Assembly: GCA_026261815.1 (NCBI GenBank)
Contig: JAMPIT010000258.1
Coordinates: 17,316,501 to 17,380,500, forward strand
Direction: 5' to 3'
Source of the DNA: Monarcha castaneiventris obscurior
Taxonomy: Eukaryota; Chordata; Aves; Passeriformes; Monarchidae
Length of the DNA stretch: 64,000 nucleotides
Shown: positions 13,485 to 24,571 of the stretch, in pieces
How the letters are laid out: the number at the start of each line of letters is the position of its first letter
Numbering within the stretch: the stretch's first letter is position 1
The notes under the pieces: model-generated
What the model was told of the DNA's origin: nothing
What the model saw: the letters and a program-made list of their open reading frames with translations, nothing else
Database searches by the model: none
Position numbers and translations under genes: made by a program

Positions 13485-14245
13485 CTGCATAAAGAGGGGA
13501 AAAGAAAAAAACCAAAAGAAACCCCCAAGAGTTAGAAGGTTTTATTACTTCAGAAATACTTCTGATATTAAAATATTATGTCTAAAGAGGGTAAGAGACA
13601 ATAAAAACCTGAAAATGGGTTTGGTAGGCAGGCAGAATCTTCAGTGCAGACCACACTTAGCAGTGGCTAGGACTTCTCACACAGGGTGTTTTTATGTCCT
13701 ATTTGGTGAAGTTATTTGTGGCTCTTTGGCATTTCTGGGGTTGGGGAAAAGAATGTCTCTCATTCTAAGTAATAATATAGCTATAGCCCAATATTACCCA
13801 TTTTTATAGGTAATCATCAGTTTAGTACATCATCATACAAACCAGCATTTGGAGGACAAGGCAGTGAAATGTGACTGAAGAATGGTTATTAAGAGACATG
13901 ATACAAGTTTCAAATTTCTGCTAACAGCCACCAAATCACTGTCCTATCTTTGTTACATCACAATTTAAATCATATTTAGATCCCTGCATGTGACACTAAT
14001 TACTACTGACCCCAGTGCTAGCAGAGAATCAAGAATAATAGGGCAGCACTTTCCCTGCTTTATGTTCCTTTCATATTCTCCTCTCACTTGAGAATTCACT
14101 ACATGGAAAAAACCACAGCAACAGAATGGTGTCTTCAAAAGTATATGTGACTTCTTCCTCTACAGTCATCAAAAAGGTACAGGAGATTTCTAGCATTCAG
14201 CAGTTAAGTTTTCAACATCAGTTTGCCTTTAAAGCATTTTATTAC
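13485..14245 (-). other. ARHGAP29 intron 20
   Basis: 761 nt, donor GTAATA, acceptor CTTTATGCAG. No other feature recognised. Confidence 0.85.
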
Positions 14246-14478
14246 CTGTGAAGGTGTCCAATAAGGTACTGTAGAGTGTTATAGTTTGGTACAGGCAGCT
14301 GTTTCAGAAGATCTTTAATTTTAATGATGATCCTATTCAGTTCAATACAGAGTGACTGTCTTGTCTTTGCTTTGGGGCTAGCTTGTTTAGCATCCAATTC
14401 CTCATTAGCATTCTGGCTTTCTTTTGCAAGTCCAATGAACTCATTGTAAAGCCGAAACAAAATCAAGGGCTCTGGAAG
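14246..14478 (-). CDS. ARHGAP29: ARHGAP29 exon 20, RhoGAP (residues 813-890)
   Basis: 233 nt, phase 0 to 2. Starts LPEPLILFRLYNEFIGLAKE, the canonical RhoGAP LPEPL motif, and ends with KDLLKQLPVPNYNTLQYL then IGHLHR. Acceptor TTTCTTCAG, donor CACAG then GTAATA. Confidence 0.97.
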
Positions 14479-15464
14479 CTGAAGAAATATGAACATTTCA
14501 GAAACACACTTAAACCTGAATTTTAACTTGTTTCCTTCCTGTTTTTCTTCAACTTTTTCTGGTCTAGCATTTCTTAAATGATGACATTGTTTAATCCTTG
14601 TTCATTAGCTCAATCCCCAATTCTTACAAACCTAATCCCAGCTAACAAAAATACACCTTCCTACACCTTTTTCCAGAAAACTTTTGCTAACCCTTTCCTA
14701 TAATAGCTTCAGGACTGAGCATTTATCAAAATTTATCGAAATAAGAAGATTCCAAGAAAAAAAAGATTTTTTCAAAATCACTTAATGGTGATGATCATAC
14801 GATTGGAAAGCTCATCTCTGACAGCCAGTGTGAGTAAGAGGACAGGACCATGCAGCTAAGGATTATTCCTTTCAGGGTTAACAAGTTTTCAGAGAGATTC
14901 AATTTCACTAGGCAACATCCCAGCTTCATTTTTTCACATACATACTGAAACTGTTTTAGAAAATTCCATCACAAAGCTTTAAAGCTCTATTTCAGAAGAA
15001 AAAGTAGGATAATCCCTCCATAATGAACACATCATGACCACTATGACTGTTTCACAACATTTTTGTTAGCAGATATTAACAGCAATATCTGCATGAATAA
15101 CAGCATCTGTCTGCATGAAGAGGCAAGAACATGGGAATCTTAAACTCCACGTAAGACAGACAAATTCACTAATTAGAAAGGTTTCAGAAACAAAATTCTA
15201 CTATGAGTAGGTAAACAAAAGCTTGTTCTGCATACGATACTACAAAGAGCCACAATATCCATGTGGAATTCATATTGTAATCCCAGCAGTTCTCCCAGCC
15301 CTTGTCACAGGCTCTATGTGCAAAAAAAGAAGCCACTTCAGTTACACAAGGCACTTGTTGAATCTGCTGCTGCAGGACTGCTGAAAAGGGGTGTTTTTTC
15401 CATATTGTACTGAAGAAATATACCACAGCACCCTGGTTTTCCATCTGACCTCTCAATTCCATAC
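14479..15464 (-). other. ARHGAP29 intron 19
   Basis: 986 nt, donor GTATGG, acceptor ATTTCTTCAG. It splits the YLRQ-LPEP motif. Nothing else recognised. Confidence 0.85.
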
Positions 15465-15602
15465 CTGGCGGAGATACAGCTTGAGAACATTGCTGATATC
15501 ATGTGCATAGAGCTCCGAGAGCTCGACCAAATCCTTTCCATTTTCAAAAGCTTGACAAAGCTTTTCAACTCTTGATTTGGCTCCATTCACACGATAGATG
15601 CC
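15465..15602 (-). CDS. ARHGAP29: ARHGAP29 exon 19, RhoGAP catalytic core (residues 767-812)
   Basis: 138 nt, 46 residues, phase 0 to 0. Begins GIYRVNG: R770 is the arginine finger inserted into the active site of Rho GTPases. Ends NVLKLYLRQ, the conserved Rho-contacting helix with K807 and R811. Catalytic residues intact, so the protein is predicted active. Acceptor AATTTCAG, donor CAG then GTATGG. Confidence 0.97.
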
Positions 15603-15746
15603 CTGAAATTAAAAGGCCAGCACAACTCTATTTCAATTTGAAAGGAAATTGTAAAACACAGATGATATTGACACCATTAAAATCTCAAGAGAATTCTTTT
15701 TTTAAGATTGTGTCTGAAACTTAAGCATGAACAAACTTAAACATAC

Positions 15747-15935
15747 CTTGACATTGAGTGCTCTGCTTTCAATTTCTGACGTACACTTTTTAATGATGAA
15801 AGGAATGCCATCAGGAACATTTTTAGCAGCTTGGGCAAACTCCACTCCAAATAAATGAAGCCTTCCATGAAGTTTTTTGTGCCCACATTGAATAGCTAAA
15901 GTCTCTAGACATTTTTTATGGCATGCAAGTGAACA
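15747..15935 (-). CDS. ARHGAP29: ARHGAP29 exon 18, second half of C1 and start of RhoGAP (residues 704-766)
   Basis: 189 nt, 63 residues, phase 0 to 0. Completes the zinc finger with C704, C708 (non-ligand), H709, C712 and C720 in CSLACHKKCLE...CGHKK, then enters the RhoGAP domain (LHLFGVEFAQ, DGIPFIIKKC). Acceptor CCCTATAG, donor AAG then GTATGT. Confidence 0.96.
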
Positions 15936-16184
15936 CTATAGGGGAAGAAACAAAAAAGCACATGGCTTGATACAATCTGACACCATAAGAAATATCTCTG
16001 CTGTTTGTCACCCCGTATGTGAGTAAAATGCAAAATTTATTAGTATGGTGTGCCTCTGCTTCAAGTTCACAGTGATTATACTAGGCACAAACTCCAGTTT
16101 TTATATAGAAACATAATTCAAGTTTCCAAAACTCCCAACTTTACATAAATCCCAAGCAGCAATTTAGAGTAATTTTCAACTTAC

Positions 16185-16348
16185 CTCCTCACATTCAGCT
16201 CCGTGAAATACCACTAAGCTGTCACATTCTCTGCATTTAGATGGAGCTCTCAGCTTCCGTAGTTTGTGTGTTTGTGCTGCTTTGGACATGTTAGCATTTC
16301 TAAAAGGTCCTGGAGAATTTGCAGTTTCAGATGTGAGATCATTTAAAC
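16185..16348 (-). CDS. ARHGAP29: ARHGAP29 exon 17, first half of C1 domain (residues 649-703)
   Basis: 164 nt, phase 1 to 0. Encodes a linker, SKAAQTHKLRKL and the first half of the C1 zinc finger: H676, C687, C690 and C701 as zinc ligands (CREC, then AECEE). C1 domains bind diacylglycerol or act as protein modules; whether this atypical one binds lipid cannot be told. Acceptor CTCTTCAG, donor GAG then GTAAGT. Confidence 0.96.
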
Positions 16349-17893
16349 CTGAAGAGAATTTCTCTGTTATAGTCATTTTAGTATCTACTATTGACATGGC
16401 TGTTACTCTGATTTTTAGAATTGTGCTGCAGAACACAAGTCTGTGCAGAACACAATGGCAACTATCAAAGTAATCAAAAACATTTCAATCACAAGGAGGC
16501 AAAACTATGTCACAGTTCACATAATAGAGACAATAACTATCAATCTTATGTAAAAGCAGAATCAAACAATCATTTTTGCATTTTTAAGTGTTCCATTTTC
16601 TTCTGTATTGTGGCAATGTGGAAATATTAGGACATTTAATTCCAACTGCCCTGCATCTCAGGCAACAATTCATCAAAGTTTAATTTTATACATTTCAAAA
16701 TCCTGTACTAGAGGATGAAAGATGACTTGTTTTGGCCTGTACTGTTCCTGAAATACTTAAAAAAAAAAAAGAGTATTTTGCAGCAAGGCAGAATTAACAT
16801 ACACTCGTGGCAGAAGACACATAAAATAAAAATAAGTTAAAAAAAAAAATCACTGCTTCTGTTTTCTCTAATGTGTTTCTCAAAAACACAAATATTTTTT
16901 AGAGGATTCTAAAACTAAAAAGAATAGCAACTGGTCCTTTTTGTGTCCAGCTTTTTTCAAGCAATTTACTTAAAATGCTATCAACAACTATGTGAACCAA
17001 ACCTCTTGGTTATACAGATAACTTTAAATTAGCATGTTCAGTTAATTGCCCAGAAAGCTTCTTAAATGCTCAAGCATTGATTAGACAATACCACTCCAAG
17101 TGAAAGCTTGCATTCATTAACACATTGCCATCCTTTAAATCTAGATCTGAGTTAATACTGTATACCATAGGTTCATTCCTAGAAGGCAAAGTATACATTT
17201 AGTAAATAAGGACTAAGTAAAGAATTTCCTAAGGGCTTTACTGAGCAAGTGCCACAAATTTTTCAAAATTAGTTTGGAAGTACTGTGGACATACCATAGA
17301 ACTATTTCTGATAATCCAGTTATTCAGGTTTCAATGCCTGTGGCAACATTGTCGTTATACAGTCAAAATTCATTTGAAAATTAGAAATGGCCTGGTCAAA
17401 TCTGGGACAGGCATTACTGAACTCGCTTATCTTAGTTGAAAAGGGTAAAAATCTCAGTTATTACCCTAAACATTTGGATCCACTTTTTTCCAATTTGCCA
17501 CTTATCAACTCTATGTATTTGTGCATTTCACATCAAAGTTTAGAAGTGACCTTACATAACTCAGTGCCATGCAGCTAAATTTAAATGCAAATATCTGGAG
17601 GTAATGGTTAGTGGATCATTTGCTCTACCTCAAGAGGGTGAAGACACTAGAAATGTTCTGTGGTTGCCCATATAGCAACCTAAACACATAAAGATAATTC
17701 TGCACCACTTCATTAAAATGACTTGAACATTATTCTTCATCTCTCAGCCTCAAGTGGATGCACACTGTATTGAAAAACAATGCTGTTGCTAATCACACCT
17801 TGTTAAAGTACTTCTCTTAAGCACATTAAAAACAAAAGCCACACACTAACAAAAAGCATCTTCTGGGGACTTCAGGTATGGAAAGCACATTAC
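16349..17893 (-). other. ARHGAP29 intron 16
   Basis: 1.5 kb, donor GTAATG, acceptor TTCTCTTCAG. A-rich runs near 16.76 and 16.84 kb; no gene or repeat family recognised. Confidence 0.8.
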
Positions 17894-17992
17894 CACAGTC
17901 TGAAGGAGATGGTGGCTCTCTTTCATCAAGATCATCTGCAGATGACATAGTCCCGGTGGAAGGTGTTCGGGGAAGTCGTCTTTTAAAATCCC
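17894..17992 (-). CDS. ARHGAP29: ARHGAP29 exon 16, linker (residues 616-649)
   Basis: 99 nt, phase 1 to 1. Encodes GDFKRRLPRTPSTGTMSSAD and DLDEREPPSPSD, nearly identical to the human segment. Because it is symmetric, skipping it would keep frame. Acceptor CTGCTAG, donor TGTG then GTAATG. Confidence 0.95.
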
Positions 17993-18164
17993 CTAGCAGA
18001 TGAGAAAAATTTTCAGGAAGCTGTAAGTATCAGTTCCACCCAACTGTTCATTTTTCATTACATGCTCTGCTCTGTACTTGCTTATTTGACAGTGATGTCC
18101 TCACTAATGCAAAACAGTGCAGGGAAAAGACTTCAGATTAGTCTAGCAGTGAGGGTAGGTGTAC

Positions 18165-18293
18165 CTGGGCTGGCAGATGGAGAATCCATGGATCGTGACT
18201 CGCTGCTTCCCCCTGCACTTTCAGAATCACTGCACATTCCTCCACTCTGGTTTCCAACTGACCACGATCTGAACGGTGGTGGCCCTCGCACTG
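18165..18293 (-). CDS. ARHGAP29: ARHGAP29 exon 15, serine-rich linker (residues 573-616)
   Basis: 129 nt, phase 1 to 1. Encodes GPPPFRSW, then SDSESAGGSSESRSMDSPSA, aligned with human GPSFIRSW and SDSESTGGSSESRSLDS. Probable multi-site phosphorylation segment. The acceptor is NAGNAG (CAAAAG|CAG|TGC); use of the second AG removes one residue (alanine-valine becomes valine) without changing frame. Donor CCAG then GTACAC. Confidence 0.93.
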
Positions 18294-18842
18294 CTTTTGA
18301 AAAGAAAGTCTGCTAATTCCAAATGTCAAAGACAAAATTTACCTTTTATTTTACTGAAGACTAACTATGATTATATTCAAAACAGGAAAATATTGCACAA
18401 GTTACATGAACGTGCAAAAAAATGAAAAAACCCCCAGGCATATATTACTGTAAAAGCTTCAGGAGCCAAGAAAATTATTTTCAGAAACTCGACAATTGAG
18501 CTTTTGCAGAAGATCTGCAATCAACATGAAATATACAAAACCAATGGATTTTCAATTGCTAAAGCTAATTGAAATAGTTTAGTCTGCTGAGCTTGACAGT
18601 ACTTGCTTTTTGAATTGTATCTCACATTTCTTGTCAAAGGATCTAGGTATGCATACAGCCAGTTTTCCATTTGTCCTTATTATGCTCAAGTACATAATGT
18701 TTTATAGGCTTTGAACTTTATAATACATTTTTAACCCTTCAGTGTTACATTTCTGACTGAGACACCAAGCATTTTTTTTAAAATTTTCATTTAAAAAAAT
18801 TTATTTAGAGACTGAGCTCCAAAAGAAATACAGAAGAGCTAC
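18294..18842 (-). other. ARHGAP29 intron 14
   Basis: 549 nt, donor GTAGCT. It ends in a tandem AAGCAG acceptor (see exon 15). Nothing else recognised. Confidence 0.8.
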
Positions 18843-19009
18843 CTTGAATATCTGTGTTGCTGGAAGATCTCTTCTCTCTAACCTTTTTTGAACGATGATA
18901 AACTGGGCTTCCCACATCATCTAATGTCTGAGCAGGAAAATCTCCTGAACACTGAGATAAGTTACCATGGGATGTATGGACGCTATTTGTTGATTGCTTA
19001 TTAAAAACC
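18843..19009 (-). CDS. ARHGAP29: ARHGAP29 exon 14, linker (residues 517-573)
   Basis: 167 nt (1 + 55 codons + 1). Low-complexity polar linker with QTLDDVGSPVYHRSKK then VREKRSSSNTDIQ. Its sequence is poorly conserved against human; the call rests on exact phase fit with exons 13 and 15, good splice sites (CTGAAG acceptor, CAAG then GTAGCT donor) and position. Predicted disordered. Confidence 0.85.
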
Positions 19010-20783
19010 CTTCAGAAAGAAGAAAGTAATTTGAAGAATTAATATGACAAAATTTAATGAAAAGTAACTCATTTTTTTAATCCCTGGGCACTAAAAATGC
19101 TACATTTAATTACTATTCATGAACATACATTTTTAACATGTCATTCTCAAAATTAGATTTTAAAATAAAAATATAAAAAGAAGGGTGGCCATTTATTTTC
19201 AATTAAATATGTGAGATTTTCCAGTGTTTTCTCTCTACCCAGGGAGAATCAGCTTTTCCACATCTCTTCATGGTATTACAAACATTATGTTGCAGACTTT
19301 GAAAAAACAGCCTATCTGAAGATAAGATTAATTCCGAAGCCATTGCATTCTATGATGGTGCTTTCCCCTCCAAAAGATTCTCTGACCAGCCATCAGGACC
19401 ATCCACCTATAGACATAAAGGTGTTCACATGCTGTGCTTTTTAAATGTGTTGACGCTGCCAGAGCATCAGTCCATTTTGAAAATCTGCTCTCATGATAAG
19501 GACAGAACACTGTTAACAGTAATTAATGTAAAATGCTGAAGCATCCTGGGGACAAAATGGCCTGCTGTCCAAGTTTAGCAGTCAGGAAGCTGTTCCTTAA
19601 TCAGTTCTACCCTATCAAGCTTAATGGAAACAGACTGAAAAACATTAGAATTTGCATTTGTTCAAGGAACTGTCCCTTAAATTAAATGCAGATTCAAACA
19701 ATAAAAATGATCAAGTACATGAAGAATCACAAGGCTGTGACAAAGAAAACAAAGGCTGGGGAGAGAGGAGGAGAAAAAAACCACTCCTATAAATGTCAAG
19801 CAGTAAATAGCTGGGAGAGCACACAGAGTGTTGGAAATTTCATGCTCCTCAGTTTCTCAGGGAGCTACATAGTTAAATCCCCCTAAGTCAAAGTTTATGA
19901 GTATAGCCTAAATCAGTCTTAAAAGGCAGGAAATTTACAGACAAGAATTAAGAATATCAGCTTAAACTTTGAATTTCCTGCCTTTTGTTGGTAGAAGTCT
20001 GACTCAAGCATTCGGTTTTTTGTATTTAGTTTCCTTTTGAAAAACGATGACGACGCTTTCCTGTAGAACTGTGAAACACACAGATTGAAATGGATATTCT
20101 GGTGCTTTAGTGCCAAGATGACTATTTTACAACAAATTAAAGGTAGAAAAGCATTTGGCATGCTGACACAAGGAGCTGTCTTTGTCTTGAAGTCTTTACT
20201 TCCACATTAGCTGGATCTTTCATAGTTTAACAGTAAAAAATTCCATTTCATACAGGTTGGAAAAAAATAATTAAGTTATAACATGTCCCCACAAATGGAC
20301 TCTGAGCTTTTTTTAGGCACATAGCATGAGATAGAAATCGAGAAACACTTCCTGCCAAAAAGTTGCCAAATGTAAACAGTATGAAAGAAGCTACTGTATG
20401 TTGCAGCAAGGCCTGTAGAAGAGGAAAACTACCTTTTCAGACTTTCTAAACTGATTATCAAGTACTACTGCCACACAACACAACCAAGTCCAAAATTTAC
20501 ATTTTTCATATTAACCAGTATGTACATTAAAATAGTAACAAGTCAAGTCTTGCACAACAATTGGCAATGTTTTAGCAAGCCTTACTGCATAAAATGACAT
20601 TCTGCTTTGATGTCAACATTATATAAAATCCAGCATCTAAAAGATGAGACAAAGACAATAATAAAGCATGGTAAAACACCAGGATTCCTTTAGTTCCTCC
20701 AAAAACATTGTTTTACTGTTAAACATGTGTGCCTAGTGTTCCATTCTAAACCAAGCAGTTGCCACCTGTACTTTGGCACTTAC
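19010..20783 (-). other. ARHGAP29 intron 13
   Basis: 1.8 kb, donor GTAAGT, acceptor TTTCTGAAG. No repeat or other gene recognised. Confidence 0.8.
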
Positions 20784-20974
20784 CCATCAACCTGGGAACT
20801 CTGGGTTTCAAAACAACCTGATTCAACAGGAACACCATCCTTTGGCAAACTTTTCACAAACTCTGAGTACTGCTGACCAGGGTCATAGAGTTTGGCACTC
20901 TCACAGAGGGACTGGCAGTTAACTGGAAGAGATACAACCTGAGCATGCTGCAGCTGGAACAGGTTAACTGTTGC
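20784..20974 (-). CDS. ARHGAP29: ARHGAP29 exon 13, end of F-BAR (residues 454-517)
   Basis: 191 nt, phase 0 to 2. Encodes ATVNLFQLQHAQVVSLP, QSLCESAKLYDPGQQYSEF and a linker. The CxSAKLYDPGQ block is conserved across ARHGAP29, ARHGAP45 and GMIP at the end of the F-BAR domain. Acceptor CAACAG, donor GATGG then GTAAGT. Confidence 0.96.
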
Positions 20975-22459
20975 CTGTTGGGAAAGAAAGATTTTCATTA
21001 TTTGTAGATCATTTACTAAATATTTCACTTACGCTTTACTCAACCCAAATTAATACTGCAGCAGGAGATTATCTGAACAATAAGACTAGAAACAGTAATG
21101 TTACTTTGTGTAAGTCTGAAAATTGACTGTAAAAACTTCATGTAATTCTGTAATAGGAATAGGGGTATTTCTCTCCTCTCTGGGTTATTGAATCATCCTC
21201 CCAGTAGCAAAGGCAATTCCAATTGCTTCTCACTTTGCATTGATCAAGAGAAATAGCAAGATAAGTAATATCTTACTTATTAAATAAATATTTCAATTAA
21301 ATTTAAATATTTAAATAAATATAAATATTTAAATATAAATTAACATAAACTATATTAATATATTTTTATATCAATATATTTATATAAAATATAAATAAAT
21401 ATAAATATATAAATGTAAATAAATATAAATATTTATTTAAATTAAATAAAGGAAGATAAAGGGCTTTTGCTATCAAAAAGGCTTTTTTCATGTTCTGGAG
21501 GGAGTATCACTCATCACTACAATGCTGAAGCAGTTGAAATTCCCAACCCAGGTGAACTCTGTATTGTCTTGAGACATGAAAAGGACAAAACTCTGTCCCA
21601 ACAGACAGATTAACTGAACACTTTCTTCATTAAATTACATAACACTTCTAAATTATTTTAGCACATGCCAGAAACCAGAGAAGGGGGACACTGCATAACT
21701 GCTTCATCAGCTTTCAGACTGCAAAGCAGTTTGCAGTTTAAATATACTTGAACTGACAAGTCTGTCTATACTTTCTACTCTTCTTATGGATTGGTTTTGG
21801 GCTTGCTTGTGGAGCAGGGTTAAGTTTGATGTTTTATATTCCCTCCCTGGCCCAGCATTAAATTGTCATTGTCTCATCAAAATAAACAAAAAAACCCAAA
21901 CAAAAATTCTCAAACATCTCATGGCATAATGCATTCTTATATTCTTCAAGTTTTTTTTAAAATTATGCATGTAATAGGCAGTTTTGACCATCACTTCCCT
22001 ATAACACACAATAAATTAGTACTTCAACTAGCCATAATGGGCCCTGCAGTAACTGAGACAGCCATCAAGGCTGAAGTGTGTTAATGTCTGCTCTGGGCTT
22101 GATCCAAATGTCTTTGCTAATGCACTAATTAAAGCAAGGAAAGCTGAACTCTTAAGCAACAGAGGAACACTACTGCCATCAAAATTTTGAAAATATATTT
22201 TATAAGGATTGTGTAGTCAGGGTGCTTGCAAGGCAACAGCTCATGAAACACCAAAAAATGTCCAAGACCCACTCCCCCCATATTTTTTTTTAACTCCTAC
22301 CAGAAAGAGAACATGAATAGATTAAAAGTTTTCCTTCTTTTTCTGTTGGCTTGACATCTGTCCTTTGAAAGACTTCTATTTAAAATAGGGCTTATGGGGC
22401 TCTTCATTTCAACAATATATAAATATCTGTGCAAAATGTATTTTAAAAACCATGCTTAC
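20975..22459 (-). other. ARHGAP29 intron 12
   Basis: 1.5 kb, donor GTAAGC, acceptor TTCCCAACAG. Contains the AT-only tandem tract at 21276-21450; the rest is unremarkable. Confidence 0.85.
21276..21450. repeat. AT-rich tandem repeat (TAAATA/AAATAT units)
   Basis: About 175 nt almost without G or C (isolated G and C only), built of overlapping TAAATAAATAT and ATATAAAT units on the plus strand. Looks like a degenerate, probably length-variable AT minisatellite in intron 12. Confidence 0.85.
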
Positions 22460-22597
22460 AGCTTTAAGAGTAAGATCACACTGGTAAATAAGCTCCCGAA
22501 GCTGTGTTAAAACATCACTTTTAAAGCTTTCCAAATCACTTCTTTTTTCTTCAACCTCTGCCATGCTTGCTTTATAGTGTTCATTGGCTTCTTCAGC
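22460..22597 (-). CDS. ARHGAP29: ARHGAP29 exon 12, F-BAR/coiled coil (residues 408-453)
   Basis: 138 nt, 46 residues, phase 0 to 0: [13 protein letters not shown] and [15 protein letters not shown], matching human NVEERRNDLENTK and FQCDLTLKA. Acceptor CCTTTAG, donor GCT then GTAAGC. Confidence 0.95.
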
Positions 22598-22835
22598 CTA
22601 AAGGAAACACAAGTACAAAGAGTTGATGGACTACAGGCCTTGATACTAGAAGCAAGAAAAAACTCCACTCAATATGCTTGTATTTGAGATTCCCTTTTAT
22701 GATTAAAAACCAAAAGAGCATAGCATGATTAAAATTTAAAATGTGAACTGAACTTACTCAAATATCGTCATTGGGAATGCGTGAATAAAACCAGTATAGG
22801 CTTAACTTCAAAAGCAAGGAACAAAACCTCTTTAC

Positions 22836-23024
22836 CTTTTGCAGAGCTTCCTCTTCCAGCCTTCGCTTTTTTTCCAGTTGCTTGCTGAAATCTTTCACAA
22901 AGCTTCCACTTGAGCCAAGATGTTCCTCCTCAGCACGAGCAGTACAGGATTTTGCCTTTTCATACTCATCTTGACGCTGTGTATACAGCAACTTGGCTTT
23001 TCTTAGAGCAGCTTCCAGCTCTTG
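22836..23024 (-). CDS. ARHGAP29: ARHGAP29 exon 11, F-BAR/coiled coil (residues 345-407)
   Basis: 189 nt, 63 residues, phase 0 to 0. Includes [22 protein letters not shown] and [16 protein letters not shown], matching human ARHGAP29 very closely. Heptad-like charged helix of the F-BAR arm. Acceptor TTTCTGCAG, donor AAAG then GTAAAG. Introns 9-11 are all under 300 nt. Confidence 0.96.
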
Positions 23025-23315
23025 CTGCAGAAAGCAGCAAAAGAAAAAGCAGAAGAATGAACAGCATTAATTTTTCAGTTATTTAATGTAATGTTTACAG
23101 AGACTTAGGCACAGGTCTGTATGCAGCAGAACAAAGTATACAGACATTGAAAGATAACCTCTTACAAATACCAGATTGCCATGAAATGGACAGTTACACC
23201 TACTTCTAATAAGCCCCAGAGACATGTGTGAATATGTGTGTAACAGCCTAGATTGAAAGTTTCACCCTTTTGCAGAATTCTACACTGAACCATTAGATAT
23301 GAAAGAACTACCAAC

Positions 23316-23396
23316 CATTTTTTTCTGTTCTCGCTGCCAAAGGTCCTTGATATCTTTCCTTTGTCTATCCAACTCATTTTTCCTTCCAAGAAGGGG
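23316..23396 (-). CDS. ARHGAP29: ARHGAP29 exon 10, F-BAR (residues 318-344)
   Basis: 81 nt, 27 residues, phase 0 to 0: PLLGRKNELDRQRKDIKDLW and following QREQKKM, charged coiled-coil sequence matching human LLGRKNEMEKQRKEIKELW. Acceptor CTATCTAG; the donor ATG then GTTGGT is weak and may make this in-frame exon skippable. Confidence 0.93.
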
Positions 23397-23506
23397 CTAG
23401 ATAGGAAATATTAATGGAGCACATTAAAGGCATATAGGCTGGAAGTTTGTTCTTTTAAATATTCCATAAAATGATATATATTTTTGTCTTTTTTTTTTAA
23501 GCATAC

Positions 23507-23617
23507 CTGAACAAATTTGTTAGACTGGAGAGCAGCAGCTGTTTGTTGCCAAAGTTGACTGTTCTCAATATCATTTTGAAAAGCATTAATGAATATTGAC
23601 TGGAATGGCATATAATC
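23507..23617 (-). CDS. ARHGAP29: ARHGAP29 exon 9, F-BAR (residues 281-317)
   Basis: 111 nt, phase 0 to 0, 37 residues including MPFQSIFINAFQNDIENSQL and AALQSNKFVQ, aligned with human MPLQSLFTNALLNDIESS and ALQANKFVQ. Acceptor ATTTTAG, donor CAG then GTATGC. Confidence 0.95.
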
Positions 23618-24081
23618 CTAAAATTACACAAAACATAATAATGTTCCAGGTAAGACAGAGGGGTAAATGACATTCTAAATGTCTGTATAACTGAACTACA
23701 TTTTCAATTAAATTTAGTAAGGTATTTACTAAAATAGGTATGAATGTCAGTTATGATTGTAGAAAATTACTAATTTTTCATCTGCAATTCATTTTACTAG
23801 GAAAAAAGTCCACGAGTCCAAATTGCAAAGCATACAAGGTACTAGACAGAAAAAAGAATATTGTGAAAACTGATCTGCATATTCAACAAAAATAGTAGTA
23901 TATATCCAAATTTCCCTAACAAATGGAAAGACACAAAATACAGATCTTTTAACCACTGCTTTATGGTATAAATCAATTCTGTATCAGCTTAAAAATCCAT
24001 CCCTCAACATCAGAGTTTTACTCCGGGCAAGCCATCCAATAAAAATTTAAGACTAAGACAAAACCCCTAAGGTATACTCGC
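23618..24081 (-). other. ARHGAP29 intron 8, probable GC-AG intron
   Basis: 464 nt with donor GCGAGT (GC at 24081-24080) and acceptor TAATTTTAG (AG ending at 23618). GC-AG introns are a known minor class spliced by the major spliceosome. No other feature is seen inside. Confidence 0.8.
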
Positions 24082-24146
24082 CTGGTGTCCAACAGCAGCT
24101 TTAGCAGTTTCAGCCATTTTTGCTAAGTTTTTAGCACACTCCATTT
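24082..24146 (-). CDS. ARHGAP29: ARHGAP29 exon 8, F-BAR (residues 259-280), GC donor
   Basis: 65 nt. Encodes MECAKNLAKMAETAKAAVG then HQ, continuing the F-BAR helices. The donor after CACCAG is GCGAGT, a GC rather than GT dinucleotide with otherwise consensus bases (CAG|GCGAGT). The only nearby GT (GTATAC, 4 nt further) would break the reading frame into exon 9, so the GC donor is the consistent choice. Confidence 0.88.
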
Positions 24147-24433
24147 CTGTTGAGAAAATGTCACAGTTACTGTTTACATTATAACACAACAACAGTTACA
24201 ACACATGCTAAATGCTTTTCACAGTCTTCCTTTAACAAACAGACTACAGAGGGGACCACCTTCAGTTTGTTACAGGCCTTTAATTATAGGAAATGCATGA
24301 TAGCTCTGTCTACTTCAGCGGAACAGCTACTAATTTAGAAATCACATTATTGACAGTCTGCAGCACAGAGGCCTGACAACAGATTTAATTTCATCATGAC
24401 AAAGCTGATTAAATGCCAGAAAGAGCCACTCAC

Positions 24434-24571
24434 CCAAGCTAAGCTTTTTTTCTACCCATGCGACTACATCCTTGGTATATTTTGACCATGCTTTAGCATA
24501 GGACAGAGCCGACTCAATTCCGCTGTCATTTCTTAGGAGCATGCTATCAACCTCCTCTGCTCGAAGATGTC
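24434..24571 (-). CDS. ARHGAP29: ARHGAP29 exon 7, F-BAR (residues 213-259)
   Basis: 138 nt, phase 1 to phase 1. Encodes the first strong F-BAR block: RNDSGIESALSYAKAW and YTKDVVAWVEKKLSL, aligned with human ELALSYAKTWSKYTKNIVSWVEKKLNL. F-BAR domains form curved dimers that bind and bend membrane; in this family the region also contributes to partner binding. Acceptor TTTGCAG, donor TTGG then GTGAGT. Confidence 0.95.

Noticed and set aside
24076..24081. GTATAC at 24077-24072 as a normal GT donor for exon 8
   Set aside because: Would add 4 nt and break phase with exon 9, whereas the GC donor fits exactly.
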